Positions 1 to 9,531 of a DNA stretch of 52,543 nucleotides are shown here, one piece after another (position 1 is the first letter of the stretch; every line of letters starts with the position of its first letter). This stretch comes from an uncultured Paracoccaceae bacterium (GTDB lineage Bacteria > Pseudomonadota > Alphaproteobacteria > Rhodobacterales > Rhodobacteraceae): NCBI GenBank assembly GCA_938016515.1, contig CALILP010000161.1, positions 1 to 52,543 on the forward strand, given 5' to 3'. Below the pieces are notes generated by a model. It was not told the DNA's origin, searched no databases, and was given only the letters and a program-made list of their open reading frames with translations. Position numbers and translations under genes: made by a program.

Positions 1-936
1 GCGGATGGCGTGTTTGTCGTCGAAGGCAATGTGTTCACCGATGGCGTTGCACCAGTGCCAATCGACGGATGGGGAACGTCCTCGCGGGCTTTTGGGGCAT
101 ATCAGGTTGGCGAAACAGCCGATCTTGGAGACGGTGAGACCCTGCTTTTGAACGACGATGGGTCTTATGTTTGGCAAGGAAACGACGACCAAATCAGCGG
201 GAGGGGGCAGCGACTATTCATCGATGCCAGTTTCCCGCCTGATTTCACCTTCGATAACTATGAACAGGTCCTCTTGGACGAGCAAAACTCCGAAGGGATG
301 GCGAAAGCCTTCTTCAACACGCTGACTGTGGTGATTCCTGCGACGATCATTCCGATCTTGATTGCTGCATTTGCGGCTTATGCACTGGCCTGGATGGACT
401 TTCCGGGGCGGGCCCTGTTGATCGCGGCAGTCGTTGGGTTGCTGGTGGTGCCGCTCCAACTCGCGCTCATACCGCTGCTCTCGTTCCACAACTCCATCGG
501 GATCGGGAAGGGGTACTTAGGGACGTGGATGGCCCACACCGGCTTTGGCTTACCCTTGGCGATCTATCTCTTACGCAACTACATGGTCGGATTGCCGCGC
601 GATATTATCGAAAACGCGCGTGTTGATGGGGCTACAGAGTTCCAGATCTTCACCAAAATCATCCTGCCGCTTAGCTTCCCGGCGCTGGCTTCCTTTGCAA
701 TCTTCCAATTCCTGTGGACGTGGAATGACCTCCTGGTAGCTCTCGTCTTCCTGATCGACAGCTCTGGTGAGACGACGGTGATGACCAAGCAAATCGTGGA
801 ACTGTTGGGGACACGTGGTGGTGACTGGGAAATCCTCGCGACCTCGGCGTTCGTGTCTATCGCAGTGCCCTTGGTCGTATTTTTTACTATGCAACGCTAC
901 CTCGTACGCGGTTTGCTGGCGGGTTCGGTGAAGTAA
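1..936 (+). CDS. aglG: alpha-glucoside ABC transporter permease AglG (5' partial)
   Basis: The reading frame is open from base 1, so the gene enters from the left and its true start is outside the window. The product is an inner-membrane permease of the MalG type. Five hydrophobic segments are visible after a long hydrophilic extracytoplasmic stretch (roughly the first 95 visible residues). The EAA loop that docks on the ATPase is present (ENARVDGATEFQIFTKIILP), followed by the usual C-terminal end YLVRGLLAGSVK. The long loop before the permease core is typical of AglG rather than plain MalG. The glucosidase gene starts 1 bp after the stop and an ATPase follows, which points to uptake of alpha-glucosides such as sucrose, maltose or trehalose. 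The substrate is inferred from context. Confidence 0.9.
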   Translation, partial: ADGVFVVEGNVFTDGVAPVPIDGWGTSSRAFGAYQVGETADLGDGETLLLNDDGSYVWQGNDDQISGRGQRLFIDASFPPDFTFDNYEQVLLDEQNSEGMAKAFFNTLTVVIPATIIPILIAAFAAYALAWMDFPGRALLIAAVVGLLVVPLQLALIPLLSFHNSIGIGKGYLGTWMAHTGFGLPLAIYLLRNYMVGLPRDIIENARVDGATEFQIFTKIILPLSFPALASFAIFQFLWTWNDLLVALVFLIDSSGETTVMTKQIVELLGTRGGDWEILATSAFVSIAVPLVVFFTMQRYLVRGLLAGSVK

Positions 937-937
937 G

Positions 938-2614
938 ATGGGTGAGATGCAAATGAACATCGCGGAGGGCGCATCTTTGGCAAGCACACTCGACAAAGAT
1001 CAGGACTGGTGGCGCGGAGCGGTTATCTATCAGATTTATCCGCGCAGCTTTCAGGACAGCAATGGCGACGGCATCGGTGACTTGCGCGGGATCGTGCAGC
1101 GGCTGCCCTACATCGCCTCGCTTGGTGTCGATGCGATCTGGATATCGCCGTTCTTCACCTCGCCGATGAAAGACTTCGGATACGACGTCAGCGATTATTG
1201 CGACATCGATCCAATGTTCGGGTCGCTTGCGGATTTTGATGCGGTTGTTGAAACCGCGCACCGTCTGGGTATCAAGGTCATGATTGATCTGGTCCTAAGC
1301 CACACCAGCGATCAGCATCTGTGGTTTAAGGAAAGTCGGGTTGATCGGGATAATGACAAAGCGGATTGGTACGTCTGGGCCGATCCAAAGCCTGATGGAT
1401 CGCCACCCAACAACTGGCTGTCGATTTTCGGGGGGTCTGCTTGGCAGTGGAGCACGCAGCGCGAGCAGTATTTCCTACACAACTTTCTTTCGAGCCAGCC
1501 CGACCTGAACTTCCACGAACCTGCCGTTCAGGACGCCCTGCTGGACGTCGCCCGTTTCTGGCTGCATCGCGGTGTTGATGGCTTCCGTCTCGATACGATC
1601 AACTTTTACGTCCATGACGCCGAATTGCGTGATAACCCCGCACTTCCACCTGAAAAGCGGAACGATACAATCGCGCCCCGCGTGAATCCGTATAACCATC
1701 AAGACCACCTCTATTCCAAAAACCGGCCCGAGAACCTGGCGTTCCTGCGCAAGCTTCGGGCGGTCATGGACCCGTTCAATGCGGCCGCCGTAGGCGAGGT
1801 CGGCGATAGTCTGCGCGGCTTGCAGATCATCGGTGAATACACGGCCGGCAATGATCTGATGCAGATGTGTTATGCGTTTGAGTTCCTTTCCGGGACGCAA
1901 CCAGATGCGGCCCAAATCGCCACCGTGATGACGGCTTTTGACGATGCCGCCGCAGAAGGCTGGGCCTGCTGGGCGTTCTCAAACCATGACGTCAAAAGGC
2001 ACCCAACCCGTTGGAACCTGTCACCCGCCGCACAACGACTTTTCGTGACGATGATGATGTGCCTGCGCGGTTCCGTTTGCATCTATCAGGGCGAAGAACT
2101 GGGCCTGCCAGAGGCCGATGTTGCCTTCGACGACCTGCAAGACCCTTATGGCATCGAGTTCTGGCCAGAGTTCAAGGGCCGCGACGGCTGCCGCACCCCA
2201 ATGGTTTGGGAGCCTAGCAACGCGCATGGCGGCTTTTCTACCGCGCCCCGCACTTGGTTGCCAGTCTCGCACGAGCACATGCACATGTCTGTCGGCCAGC
2301 AAGAAGATGATCCTGGCGCCTTGGTGCACCACTACCGCCGCGCCATCGCCTTTCGCGCAGCCCATGTGGCATTGATCAAAGGCGATCATGATGCCGTCAC
2401 ATCAAAGGGCGACATTGTCTATTTCACGCGCAGCCACGACGGCGAAGACATCTTTTGCGCGTTCAACCTAAGCGACTCACCATCCGAATTTGCACTGCCC
2501 AAGGGTAACTGGGAGCCGATCGGCTCTGAGCTTGGTGGCGCACATGTATCAGCTGACGGCCATCTACATTTGGGACCGTGGCAGCCCTGCTTGGCAAAGC
2601 GCGCAGCAGGATAA
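938..2614 (+). CDS. aglA: alpha-glucosidase, glycoside hydrolase family 13 (AglA)
   Basis: A 558-residue cytoplasmic GH13 enzyme that would hydrolyse imported alpha-glucosides to glucose. The conserved regions are complete: DLVLSHTSDQH near residues 117-127, GFRLD with nucleophile Asp219, AVGEVGD with acid/base Glu287, and FSNHD with Asp351. QPDLN near 187-191 and the N-terminal QIYPRSFQDSNGDGIGDL are the usual oligo-1,6-glucosidase/alpha-glucosidase signatures. Length is normal for the family. It starts 1 bp after the permease stop, so translation is probably coupled; Met4 and Met6 are alternative starts. The ATPase gene follows 24 bp later. Family assignment is secure; exact linkage preference cannot be read from the sequence. 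Confidence 0.93.
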   Translation: MGEMQMNIAEGASLASTLDKDQDWWRGAVIYQIYPRSFQDSNGDGIGDLRGIVQRLPYIASLGVDAIWISPFFTSPMKDFGYDVSDYCDIDPMFGSLADFDAVVETAHRLGIKVMIDLVLSHTSDQHLWFKESRVDRDNDKADWYVWADPKPDGSPPNNWLSIFGGSAWQWSTQREQYFLHNFLSSQPDLNFHEPAVQDALLDVARFWLHRGVDGFRLDTINFYVHDAELRDNPALPPEKRNDTIAPRVNPYNHQDHLYSKNRPENLAFLRKLRAVMDPFNAAAVGEVGDSLRGLQIIGEYTAGNDLMQMCYAFEFLSGTQPDAAQIATVMTAFDDAAAEGWACWAFSNHDVKRHPTRWNLSPAAQRLFVTMMMCLRGSVCIYQGEELGLPEADVAFDDLQDPYGIEFWPEFKGRDGCRTPMVWEPSNAHGGFSTAPRTWLPVSHEHMHMSVGQQEDDPGALVHHYRRAIAFRAAHVALIKGDHDAVTSKGDIVYFTRSHDGEDIFCAFNLSDSPSEFALPKGNWEPIGSELGGAHVSADGHLHLGPWQPCLAKRAAG

Positions 2615-2638
2615 AGAGAATTATGAGGGAGATGACCC

Positions 2639-3730
2639 ATGGCTGATCTGAAACTGACAAGTGTCGCAAAGACCTATGGCGGCACTGTGGATGTCCTCAA
2701 AGACATTAACCTTGATATCAAGCAAGGTGAGTTGATTGTCTTCGTCGGGCCATCTGGCTGCGGGAAATCCACGCTTCTGCGGATGATTGCGGGTCTGGAA
2801 AAGATCACCGGGGGTGAGCTGAAGATCGACGGTCAGGTTGTCAACGACGTACCACCTGCACAACGTGGCATCGCGATGGTGTTCCAATCTTACGCGCTTT
2901 ACCCGCACATGACAGTCCGCGACAACATGAGCTTTGCCATGAAGTTGGCGAAGAAACCGAAGGCCGAAATTGACGCGGCCATCGAGAACGCAGCGCGGAT
3001 TTTGCAGTTGGATGAATACCTCGACCGTCTGCCAAAGGCCTTGTCCGGGGGCCAAAGACAGCGGGTAGCTATCGGTCGGTCCATTGTCCGTGACCCCAAG
3101 GTTTACCTGTTCGACGAACCGCTTTCGAACCTCGACGCCGCGTTGCGCGTTGCGACCCGGATCGAGATTGCTCAACTTAAAGAATCGATGCCCGAATCCA
3201 CGATGATCTACGTGACACACGATCAGGTCGAGGCCATGACGCTGGCAACACGGATCGTGGTTCTGGCGAACAAAGGGATTGCGCAGGTTGGGTCCCCGCT
3301 GGAGCTCTATGAGCGTCCTGAAAATGAATTTGTTGCACAGTTTATCGGGTCGCCTGCAATGAACCTGCTGTCAGGCGAGATCGTCGAAACCGGCGATCAG
3401 ACCACCGTAAAGCTAGACGCAGGTGGCATGGTTAAATCCGCGGTTCCAACACAGGTGGCTGACAAAGGTATGCGTGTGAACATCGGGATCCGCCCAGAAG
3501 ATATGGTCAGCACCACCAGTGATGACTATGCCTTTGAAGGCAAAGTAAATATCACCGAGGCCCTTGGTGAGGTCACGTTGCTTTACTTTGACAAGGTTGG
3601 CGAAAACGATGCGGTGATCGGCAAGCTGCCGGGGATTCATGAAGACCTGCGTGGCAATATGGTCCGGATGAGCGCGACCCCCGAAAAGGTGCAGATCTTT
3701 GCGAACGGGCAATCGCTTTATTATCGGTAA
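2639..3730 (+). CDS. aglK: sugar ABC transporter ATP-binding protein (AglK/UgpC family)
   Basis: A 363-residue ATPase of the MalK/UgpC type that powers the alpha-glucoside importer from the cytoplasmic face. Walker A GPSGCGKS is at residues 37-44, the signature LSGGQ at 135-139 and Walker B YLFDE at 156-160, followed by the switch His (VTHDQVEAM). The last third is the OB-fold/TOBE regulatory domain with the typical IGIRPEDM segment. A good Shine-Dalgarno (GAGGGAGATGACCC) precedes the ATG. It is the last gene of the agl operon here and is followed by a hairpin at 3747-3763. The AglK name rests on neighbours; the ATPase family itself is shared by many sugar importers. Confidence 0.92.
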   Translation: MADLKLTSVAKTYGGTVDVLKDINLDIKQGELIVFVGPSGCGKSTLLRMIAGLEKITGGELKIDGQVVNDVPPAQRGIAMVFQSYALYPHMTVRDNMSFAMKLAKKPKAEIDAAIENAARILQLDEYLDRLPKALSGGQRQRVAIGRSIVRDPKVYLFDEPLSNLDAALRVATRIEIAQLKESMPESTMIYVTHDQVEAMTLATRIVVLANKGIAQVGSPLELYERPENEFVAQFIGSPAMNLLSGEIVETGDQTTVKLDAGGMVKSAVPTQVADKGMRVNIGIRPEDMVSTTSDDYAFEGKVNITEALGEVTLLYFDKVGENDAVIGKLPGIHEDLRGNMVRMSATPEKVQIFANGQSLYYR

Positions 3731-3746
3731 GCGCCCCATACTCTTG

Positions 3747-3763
3747 GCGCCCAAGTAGGGCGC
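3747..3763 (+). terminator. possible terminator of the agl operon
   Basis: GCGCCC (3747-3752), a 5-nt loop and GGGCGC (3758-3763) form a GC-rich hairpin 17 bp after the aglK stop. A short T run comes only about 9 bp later, so intrinsic termination is plausible but not clean. Confidence 0.45.
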
Positions 3764-3876
3764 ATCCGACATTTTTCGCGCGCAATCGCTTCGAGATGGC
3801 GAGTTTTCTTTGCTTCGCTAACGTTTGATTATTCGAAATTCCGTAGCGTCCCACACTCTTAGTATGGGATGGCTGG

Positions 3877-6252
3877 ATGCGCGGCGCGTTTAAGAATTTA
3901 CGGCAAAGACTTTTCGGCCCTGTCTGCAAGGCGTTGATGCTTGACGATCTTTCGATCTTGCAACAACCCCAAGAGGTCGCAAACCGAATTCGCCGAAAGC
4001 AAATGCGCGGCGCAATCGAACAGATGCGCGTGTTTGTTATCGGAAATACTTTTTTTGCACCGGTTTTGGCGGTCCAAGCATGGAATTCCGGGATCAACGG
4101 TGCCGTCGTCGCATGGACTGTGGTCATGCTTACTTTTTCATGGTGGCTGTTTCTAAGGTGGCGCAAAAGCTATCTCACCCACGGTTCTGAAGAAGATATG
4201 CGGATTTTCGTCACCGAAACGCGCGTCAATGCATCGTTGTGGTGTCTGGGATTGGTCTTGTTCTATCCCTTTGTGACGGGCGACCAAAAGACAATCCTGA
4301 CCACTGTCATGGCTGGAAGTCTTGCGTTGGGGACAGTTGGTTTTGCACAGGCACCGCGTGCTGCATTCTCGTATCTCGCCATTCATACAGTGACGCTGAC
4401 GTCAGTGCCTTTGGTTTTTGGTCTCATTTGGGGTACGACCGCCGATCTTATGCTCGCCGCGCTCGCGTTTATTTCTGGCGTCGCCATTTTCAACGCAACG
4501 CTTGAACGTGCGCGGACCCAGATGAAAGCGTTCCTCAATTTTGAGTCACTCAATCAGAAGGTTGAGGTCATTGATCTTCTACTGAAGGATTATGAAGAAC
4601 AGGGCGAAGAATGGGTTTGGCAAACAGATGCGGAAGGGAAAGTCATCAGTTGCCCGGCGCAAGTTTTGGCCTTGATGAACATCAGCAACCTAACCGGTAG
4701 AGCCATCTGCATGTGGAATATCCTTAAGGCGCACGTTGATCCCAGAGGCGAACATGACTTGGCTCTGGTCAATGCCGCTTTCACTGAAAAACAGGAATTC
4801 TACGACGTGACTCTTCCGTTTCTAAAGAAATCGGAAGGCACGATGCGCTGGATTATCATGCGTGGTCGCCCGCAATTTGAAGGTGACAGTTTTGTCGGTT
4901 TCCGAGGTATTTTTGCAGACGCCACAAGCGGGGTTGAGGCGCAAAAACAAGTCGAGTTCTTGGCGGTCCATGACCCACTTACCGGGACGCACAACAGAAA
5001 TCGGGTTCAGAAACTGCTGACAGATTTGGACCCTGACACTGATACCAGCATGGTCTACCTCATTGATCTTGATGGTTTTAAACAAGTCAACGACAGCTAC
5101 GGTCATGCGATCGGCGACAAACTACTGCAATGTGTTGCTCGGCGCCTGAAGGACACCATAGGCCCAAATGACACGATTGCCCGGCTTGGTGGTGATGAAT
5201 TCCTGATCCTTACAAGCTGTCCGAATAAATTCACTGCTTTGGATCCTAATGCGCTTAGCAATCGTCTTTTGACCCGGCTGTCCGATCCCTTTTTCATCGA
5301 CCAATACGATATTGCGCTTTCTGCATCGATCGGGACGGCGAACTTTCCACAAGATACGACCGTTGGACCAAATTTGCTGAACCAGGCAGACTTGGCGCTT
5401 TATGCTGCCAAGAACGGTGGGCGGAACAGATGCGTTGCCTTTGTCACCAGCATGCAGGCGGGTCTTCAAAAACGGATGATTGTCACTGATCGTTTGCGAC
5501 TTGCAGTAAAGAACAACGAAATCTTGCCAAACTACCAACCGCAATATTGCTCTCAGACAAAACAGCTTTTGGGGTTTGAGGCTCTGGCGCGTTGGACCGA
5601 TAGTGAACTTGGCAACGTCGGGCCAGATATCTTCATTCCAATCGCAGAGGAAACCGGATTGATCCACGACATCGGGGCTGCACTCCTTCTTGCGGCTTGT
5701 GAGGATGCTCTCAAGTGGACGGTTCCGGACGGTATGCCGCTTCCCACTGTGTCGGTGAATGTGTCCCCTGTTCAGGTCATGCGTGGGAACGTGGTTGATC
5801 TGGTGAAGACTGTATTGAAGGAAACGGGCCTTCCTGCCGAACGGTTGGAAATCGAAGTAACAGAAGGTGTTCTGATTGACGACATGGTTGGGACCCGAAA
5901 GATCCTGGATAAATTATCGCAGTTGGGTGTTGCCATTGCTTTGGATGACTTTGGAACCGGGTATTCGTCTCTTAGCTACATTCGGGCGCTTCCGCTGCAC
6001 AGACTGAAGATTGATCGGTCCTTTATCGCCGATATGGAAGATCTTGAGGCTCAATCAGTTGTGCAGACGATTATTGACCTGTGCCGCAGGTTGGACCTTA
6101 GCGTCATTGCAGAAGGGGTCGAAACCGAAGAAAACGTCGCATTGCTGAGCGAAATGAGGTGTGACGTGCTGCAGGGGTATCATTTCTCTCGGGCGATCCC
6201 AGCGCTGGACGTTCAAGATCTTCTAAATGGCAGAAGGACCGCAGTCGCCTGA
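3877..6252 (+). CDS. membrane-bound GGDEF-EAL protein (diguanylate cyclase/phosphodiesterase)
   Basis: A 791-residue protein predicted to make and/or break cyclic di-GMP. Residues ~45-205 hold several hydrophobic segments forming an N-terminal membrane sensor; a PAS-like linker follows (~240-355). The cyclase motif is canonical (RLGGDEF, GGDEF at 438-442). The EAL domain is also intact: EAL at 568-570, EVTEG, the DDFGTGYSSL loop, KIDRSFI and EGVETEE. Both activities are therefore possible. The usual RxxD product-inhibition site before GGDEF reads GPND (429-432), so feedback inhibition is probably absent. It stands alone between the agl operon and bhcD and ends inside a strong hairpin. Input signal unknown. 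Confidence 0.92.
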   Translation: MRGAFKNLRQRLFGPVCKALMLDDLSILQQPQEVANRIRRKQMRGAIEQMRVFVIGNTFFAPVLAVQAWNSGINGAVVAWTVVMLTFSWWLFLRWRKSYLTHGSEEDMRIFVTETRVNASLWCLGLVLFYPFVTGDQKTILTTVMAGSLALGTVGFAQAPRAAFSYLAIHTVTLTSVPLVFGLIWGTTADLMLAALAFISGVAIFNATLERARTQMKAFLNFESLNQKVEVIDLLLKDYEEQGEEWVWQTDAEGKVISCPAQVLALMNISNLTGRAICMWNILKAHVDPRGEHDLALVNAAFTEKQEFYDVTLPFLKKSEGTMRWIIMRGRPQFEGDSFVGFRGIFADATSGVEAQKQVEFLAVHDPLTGTHNRNRVQKLLTDLDPDTDTSMVYLIDLDGFKQVNDSYGHAIGDKLLQCVARRLKDTIGPNDTIARLGGDEFLILTSCPNKFTALDPNALSNRLLTRLSDPFFIDQYDIALSASIGTANFPQDTTVGPNLLNQADLALYAAKNGGRNRCVAFVTSMQAGLQKRMIVTDRLRLAVKNNEILPNYQPQYCSQTKQLLGFEALARWTDSELGNVGPDIFIPIAEETGLIHDIGAALLLAACEDALKWTVPDGMPLPTVSVNVSPVQVMRGNVVDLVKTVLKETGLPAERLEIEVTEGVLIDDMVGTRKILDKLSQLGVAIALDDFGTGYSSLSYIRALPLHRLKIDRSFIADMEDLEAQSVVQTIIDLCRRLDLSVIAEGVETEENVALLSEMRCDVLQGYHFSRAIPALDVQDLLNGRRTAVA

Positions 6253-6269
6253 CGGTCCTTCATTTTAGT
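6233..6269 (+). terminator. rho-independent terminator overlapping the GGDEF-EAL stop
   Basis: GAAGGACCG (6233-6241) pairs perfectly with CGGTCCTTC (6253-6261) around an 11-nt loop that contains the stop codon; ATTTTAGTT follows. The last codons of the gene are part of the stem. The neighbouring bhcD converges on this point. Confidence 0.75.
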
Positions 6270-6299
6270 TGGTCGTATCGGGGCAGGCAGCGCGTGCGG

Positions 6300-7295
6300 T
6301 CAAAGCGCCACAGATGTTGCGATGCCCTTTTCCTTGGCAACACGGGCCGCCACAGAGGCGACAGCCAAATCCTGCAGACCAACACCAGTTCCATCAAACA
6401 ATGTGATCTCTTCATCATTGCTACGACCGGCGTGGGTTCCATTGATCACCGCACCAATAGGCGTGATGTCGGTCTCTGTGATCAACCCTGCCTCGATGGC
6501 GTGCTGTGTCTCGCCGATACTGATTGACTGAGCAATTTCATCGGTAAAGACTGTAGCGCGCGCGACAAGGTTCGCATCAACCTCCATCTTACCTTTGGTA
6601 TCCGTCCCCATGCAGGCAATATGGGTGCCGGGTTTGATCCAATCGGCCATCATCAGCGGCTCGAAGGCAGAGGTGATGGTGATGATCACATCAGCCTGCG
6701 CGCCAAGTTCTTCTTGGGTCACGGCCTCGAACTCCAGACCCAATTCTTCCACCACGGCGCCCAGCTTTGGCAACATATCAGGATGCGGGTTCCACGCGAC
6801 GACCTTTTCAATGTCGCGTTGCTCAACCGCGGCCCGGACTTGGAAGGTTGATTGGTGACCTGCACCAACCATACCCAATACCTTGGCATCCTTGCGGGCC
6901 AAATGTGCGATGGACACGGAAGATGACGCGGCGGTGCGCACGGCTGTCAAATAGTTGCCGCCGACCAAAGCCTGCAACTGGCCTGTGTCGGGGTTGAACA
7001 AGAAGATCGTGGACTGGTGGTTGGTCAGGCCCTTCGCCATGTTGCCGGGCCAGAACCCGCCCGACTTTACACCAAGCGATTTACCCGCTTTGTCAAAGCC
7101 CGACTTGAACCCATAAAGCGCATCGGCATAGCCAATCGCCTCGCGGATCACTGGAAAGTTGTAGGCGTCACCACGCGCCATCGCGCCAAAAACAGCCTCC
7201 ACCGCGTCGAAGGCATCTTTGCGGCTGACGACTTCCGCGCAAACCTCTTCGCTGATGATCAGCAATCCGTCGTTTGATGTTCCGGCGTCGCCCAT
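6300..7295 (-). CDS. bhcD: iminosuccinate reductase BhcD (ornithine cyclodeaminase/mu-crystallin family)
   Basis: A 331-residue member of the ornithine cyclodeaminase/mu-crystallin fold. In the bhc context it should be BhcD, which reduces iminosuccinate to L-aspartate with NAD(P)H and regenerates the amino donor of the cycle. A nucleotide-binding GMVGAGHQ motif and the substrate-side segment GFKSGFDKAGKSLGVKSGGFWPGN region are visible. The ORF extends 18 codons further upstream, but the ATG at 7295 has an AGGATTATC ribosome site and matches family starts. It is the last gene of the minus-strand operon, 69 bp after bhcC, with a hairpin in between. Function is inferred from gene order and family. 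Confidence 0.92.
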   Translation of the reverse strand: MGDAGTSNDGLLIISEEVCAEVVSRKDAFDAVEAVFGAMARGDAYNFPVIREAIGYADALYGFKSGFDKAGKSLGVKSGGFWPGNMAKGLTNHQSTIFLFNPDTGQLQALVGGNYLTAVRTAASSSVSIAHLARKDAKVLGMVGAGHQSTFQVRAAVEQRDIEKVVAWNPHPDMLPKLGAVVEELGLEFEAVTQEELGAQADVIITITSAFEPLMMADWIKPGTHIACMGTDTKGKMEVDANLVARATVFTDEIAQSISIGETQHAIEAGLITETDITPIGAVINGTHAGRSNDEEITLFDGTGVGLQDLAVASVAARVAKEKGIATSVAL

Positions 7296-7330
7296 GATGA
7301 TAATCCTGTCGTTGGTATTTGAAGTGGGAC

Positions 7331-7355
7331 CGGGGCGGGCATCAGGCACGCCCCG
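7331..7355 (-). other. intercistronic hairpin between bhcC and bhcD
   Basis: CGGGGCG (7331-7337) and CGCCCCG (7349-7355) form a 7-bp stem with an 11-nt loop in the only sizeable gap of the bhc operon. There is no T run, so partial attenuation or mRNA stabilisation is more likely than full termination. Confidence 0.5.
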
Positions 7356-7364
7356 CTCAATTGC

Positions 7365-8528
7365 TTAGTAGGCTTTCCCGCGCGCCGAGACTGGCCACAG
7401 CGTTTCAACCTTGCCATCGCGCACGCCGACGTACCAATCGTGTACGTTGCAGGTCGGGTCACAGTGGCCCGGCACCAGCTTCAGCTTGTCGTTCACTTTC
7501 AACACGCCATCGGGGTCGGCAACCACGCCATGCTCGTCAGAGCACTTCACGTATTCCACATCCGTGCGACCATAGATCGTTGGAAGGCCACTATCGACCG
7601 ACTGCGCCTTGAGGCCCGCATCTACGATGGCTTTGTCGGCCTTTGCGTGGCTCATGACAGAGGTCAGGATGAACAGCGCGTTCTCCCATTCACCGTCATC
7701 AATCCGGTTGCCATCTTTATCAAGGATCCGACCATAATCAGCGTCCATGAAGGCATAGGACCCGCACTGCAGCTCATTAAACACGCCAGAGGCGCTTTCG
7801 AAGTAATAGGATCCAGTGCCGCCGCCACCAACGATGTCACACTCCAAACCAGCGGCCTTCAACAGGTCGACGCTTTCGCGCACCTGATCAATCGCAATCT
7901 GGGTCTTACCCTGACGCTCTTCATATGAATCAAGGTGCTGCATCGCGCCCTGATAGGCCTGAATGCCTGCGAATTTCAGACCCTCGGCGGCATCAATTGC
8001 CAAAGCAAGGTCCACAACCGGCTGACCGTACTGCACTCCACAACGGCCTGCACCCACATCAATCTCAACCAGACATTCAATCTGTGTGCCGTGTTTCTGT
8101 GCAGCGGCCGACAGATCAGCGACGTTTGCCACGTCATCCACACAGCAGATCGCCCGGGCACCCAACTTTGGGATGCGGGCCAGACGGTCGATCTTTTCAG
8201 GCTGGCGCACTTGGTTGCTGACCAGAACGTCCTTGATGCCACCACGGGCGAAGACCTCGGCCTCGCTCACCTTCTGGCAGCACACACCACAGGATCCGCC
8301 CAGCTTTTCCTGCAGCAAAGCGACGTCGACAGACTTGTGCATTTTTCCGTGCACCCGGTGGCGCATGCCGTGGGATTTGGCAAAGTCGCCCATCTTTTTG
8401 ATGTTCCGCTCTAACGCGTCCAGATCAAGGACAAGCGACGGTGTCTGGATGTCAGCGGCGTCCATACCGGGCAGGGCGGGAACGTCATAACCAACTTCGA
8501 GGGTGGAGATATCTACACGTGCGTTCAT
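7365..8528 (-). CDS. bhcC: beta-hydroxyaspartate aldolase BhcC (D-threonine aldolase family)
   Basis: A 387-residue PLP enzyme of the alanine-racemase-fold D-threonine aldolase family. BhcC condenses glycine with glyoxylate to erythro-beta-hydroxyaspartate, the first carbon-joining step of the cycle. The N-terminal PLP-lysine region is visible (HRVHGKMHKS, residues ~56-65), and the C-terminal metal-binding segment VPGHCDPTCNVHDWYVG has the His and Cys ligands typical of this family. The ATG at 8528 has an AAGGATAAG ribosome site. It lies 21 bp after bhcB in the same operon. A stand-alone D-threonine aldolase is the alternative, but the complete four-gene set makes BhcC much more likely. Confidence 0.93.
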   Translation of the reverse strand: MNARVDISTLEVGYDVPALPGMDAADIQTPSLVLDLDALERNIKKMGDFAKSHGMRHRVHGKMHKSVDVALLQEKLGGSCGVCCQKVSEAEVFARGGIKDVLVSNQVRQPEKIDRLARIPKLGARAICCVDDVANVADLSAAAQKHGTQIECLVEIDVGAGRCGVQYGQPVVDLALAIDAAEGLKFAGIQAYQGAMQHLDSYEERQGKTQIAIDQVRESVDLLKAAGLECDIVGGGGTGSYYFESASGVFNELQCGSYAFMDADYGRILDKDGNRIDDGEWENALFILTSVMSHAKADKAIVDAGLKAQSVDSGLPTIYGRTDVEYVKCSDEHGVVADPDGVLKVNDKLKLVPGHCDPTCNVHDWYVGVRDGKVETLWPVSARGKAY

Positions 8529-8549
8529 GTTTCTTATCCTTCTAAGTAA

Positions 8550-9521
8550 TCAAGTGTTGAGCCAAGGAAGCTTGTCGAGGTCCACATTGCCGCCAGTCAC
8601 GACAACGCCGACACGCTTGCCTTTGAAGACGTCGGGGTTTTTTAGGATCGTCGCCAGCGGCACAGCGCAGCTGGGCTCCATCACGATCCGCAGGTACTTC
8701 CAGGTGATTTTCATCGCGTCGATGATTTCCTGTTCAGAGGCCGTATGGATGTCGGTCACGAACTGAGACACGAAGTGCCAGGTGTTCTCTTTCAGCGGGA
8801 CCTTCAAACCGTCAGCGATGGTCACAGGGGCATCATCTGCGATAATATGACCTGCCTTGAATGACCGGTAAGCATCATCTGCTTGCTCTGGTTCCGCGGC
8901 GTAAATCTGCACGTCCGGCGCAAGGTTCGACAGCGTCAGACAGGTGCCAGAGATCATGCCACCGCCACCAATCGGGGCGACAACACAGTCCAGACCATCG
9001 GTCTGCTCCAGCAATTCAGCAGAACAAGTGGCCTGCCCGGCAATCACGCGTGGGTCGTTGTAGGGGTGCACGAATTCGCCACCAGTGGCCGCTTGCACTT
9101 CGGCAAAGACAGCCTCGCGGCTGGTCGTCGACGGCTCACATTCGGTGATGATGCCGCCATAGCGCTTTACAGCATCTTTCTTCGCCTGCGGTGCAGTGCG
9201 GGGCATCACCACGTTGCACGGGACACCGCGCCGACCGGCGGCATAGCTGAGCGATAAAGCGTGGTTCCCGGACGAATGCGTACATACGCCTTTCTCAGCG
9301 GCCTCATCGCTGAGACCAAACACCGCGTTACAAGCACCGCGCACCTTAAAGGCACCCGCTTCCTGAAAGTTCTCGCACTTAAAGTACAGATCAGCGCCGG
9401 TCAGGTCGTTCAGGTAGGCCGACTGCAACACAGGCGTGCGGTTGATGTAAGGTTTGATCCGCTCATGGGCTTCGCGCATGTGTGCGATCGTCAGACCTTC
9501 GCCGTTGGTATAATCCAGCAT
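8550..9521 (-). CDS. bhcB: beta-hydroxyaspartate dehydratase BhcB (serine/threonine dehydratase family)
   Basis: A 323-residue fold-type II PLP enzyme. BhcB removes water from beta-hydroxyaspartate to give iminosuccinate, which BhcD then reduces. The PLP lysine lies in ENFQEAGAFKVRGA (~Lys53), followed by SSGNHALSLSYAA and the glycine-rich phosphate loop PIGGGGMISG. The ORF runs 26 codons further upstream, but those overlap bhcA and the ATG at 9521 has a very strong GAGGAGGAACAG site. That site overlaps the bhcA stop (10-bp gap), so the two genes are probably coupled. Threonine dehydratase would be the call without the neighbours. Confidence 0.93.
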   Translation of the reverse strand: MLDYTNGEGLTIAHMREAHERIKPYINRTPVLQSAYLNDLTGADLYFKCENFQEAGAFKVRGACNAVFGLSDEAAEKGVCTHSSGNHALSLSYAAGRRGVPCNVVMPRTAPQAKKDAVKRYGGIITECEPSTTSREAVFAEVQAATGGEFVHPYNDPRVIAGQATCSAELLEQTDGLDCVVAPIGGGGMISGTCLTLSNLAPDVQIYAAEPEQADDAYRSFKAGHIIADDAPVTIADGLKVPLKENTWHFVSQFVTDIHTASEQEIIDAMKITWKYLRIVMEPSCAVPLATILKNPDVFKGKRVGVVVTGGNVDLDKLPWLNT

Positions 9522-9531
9522 CTGTTCCTCC

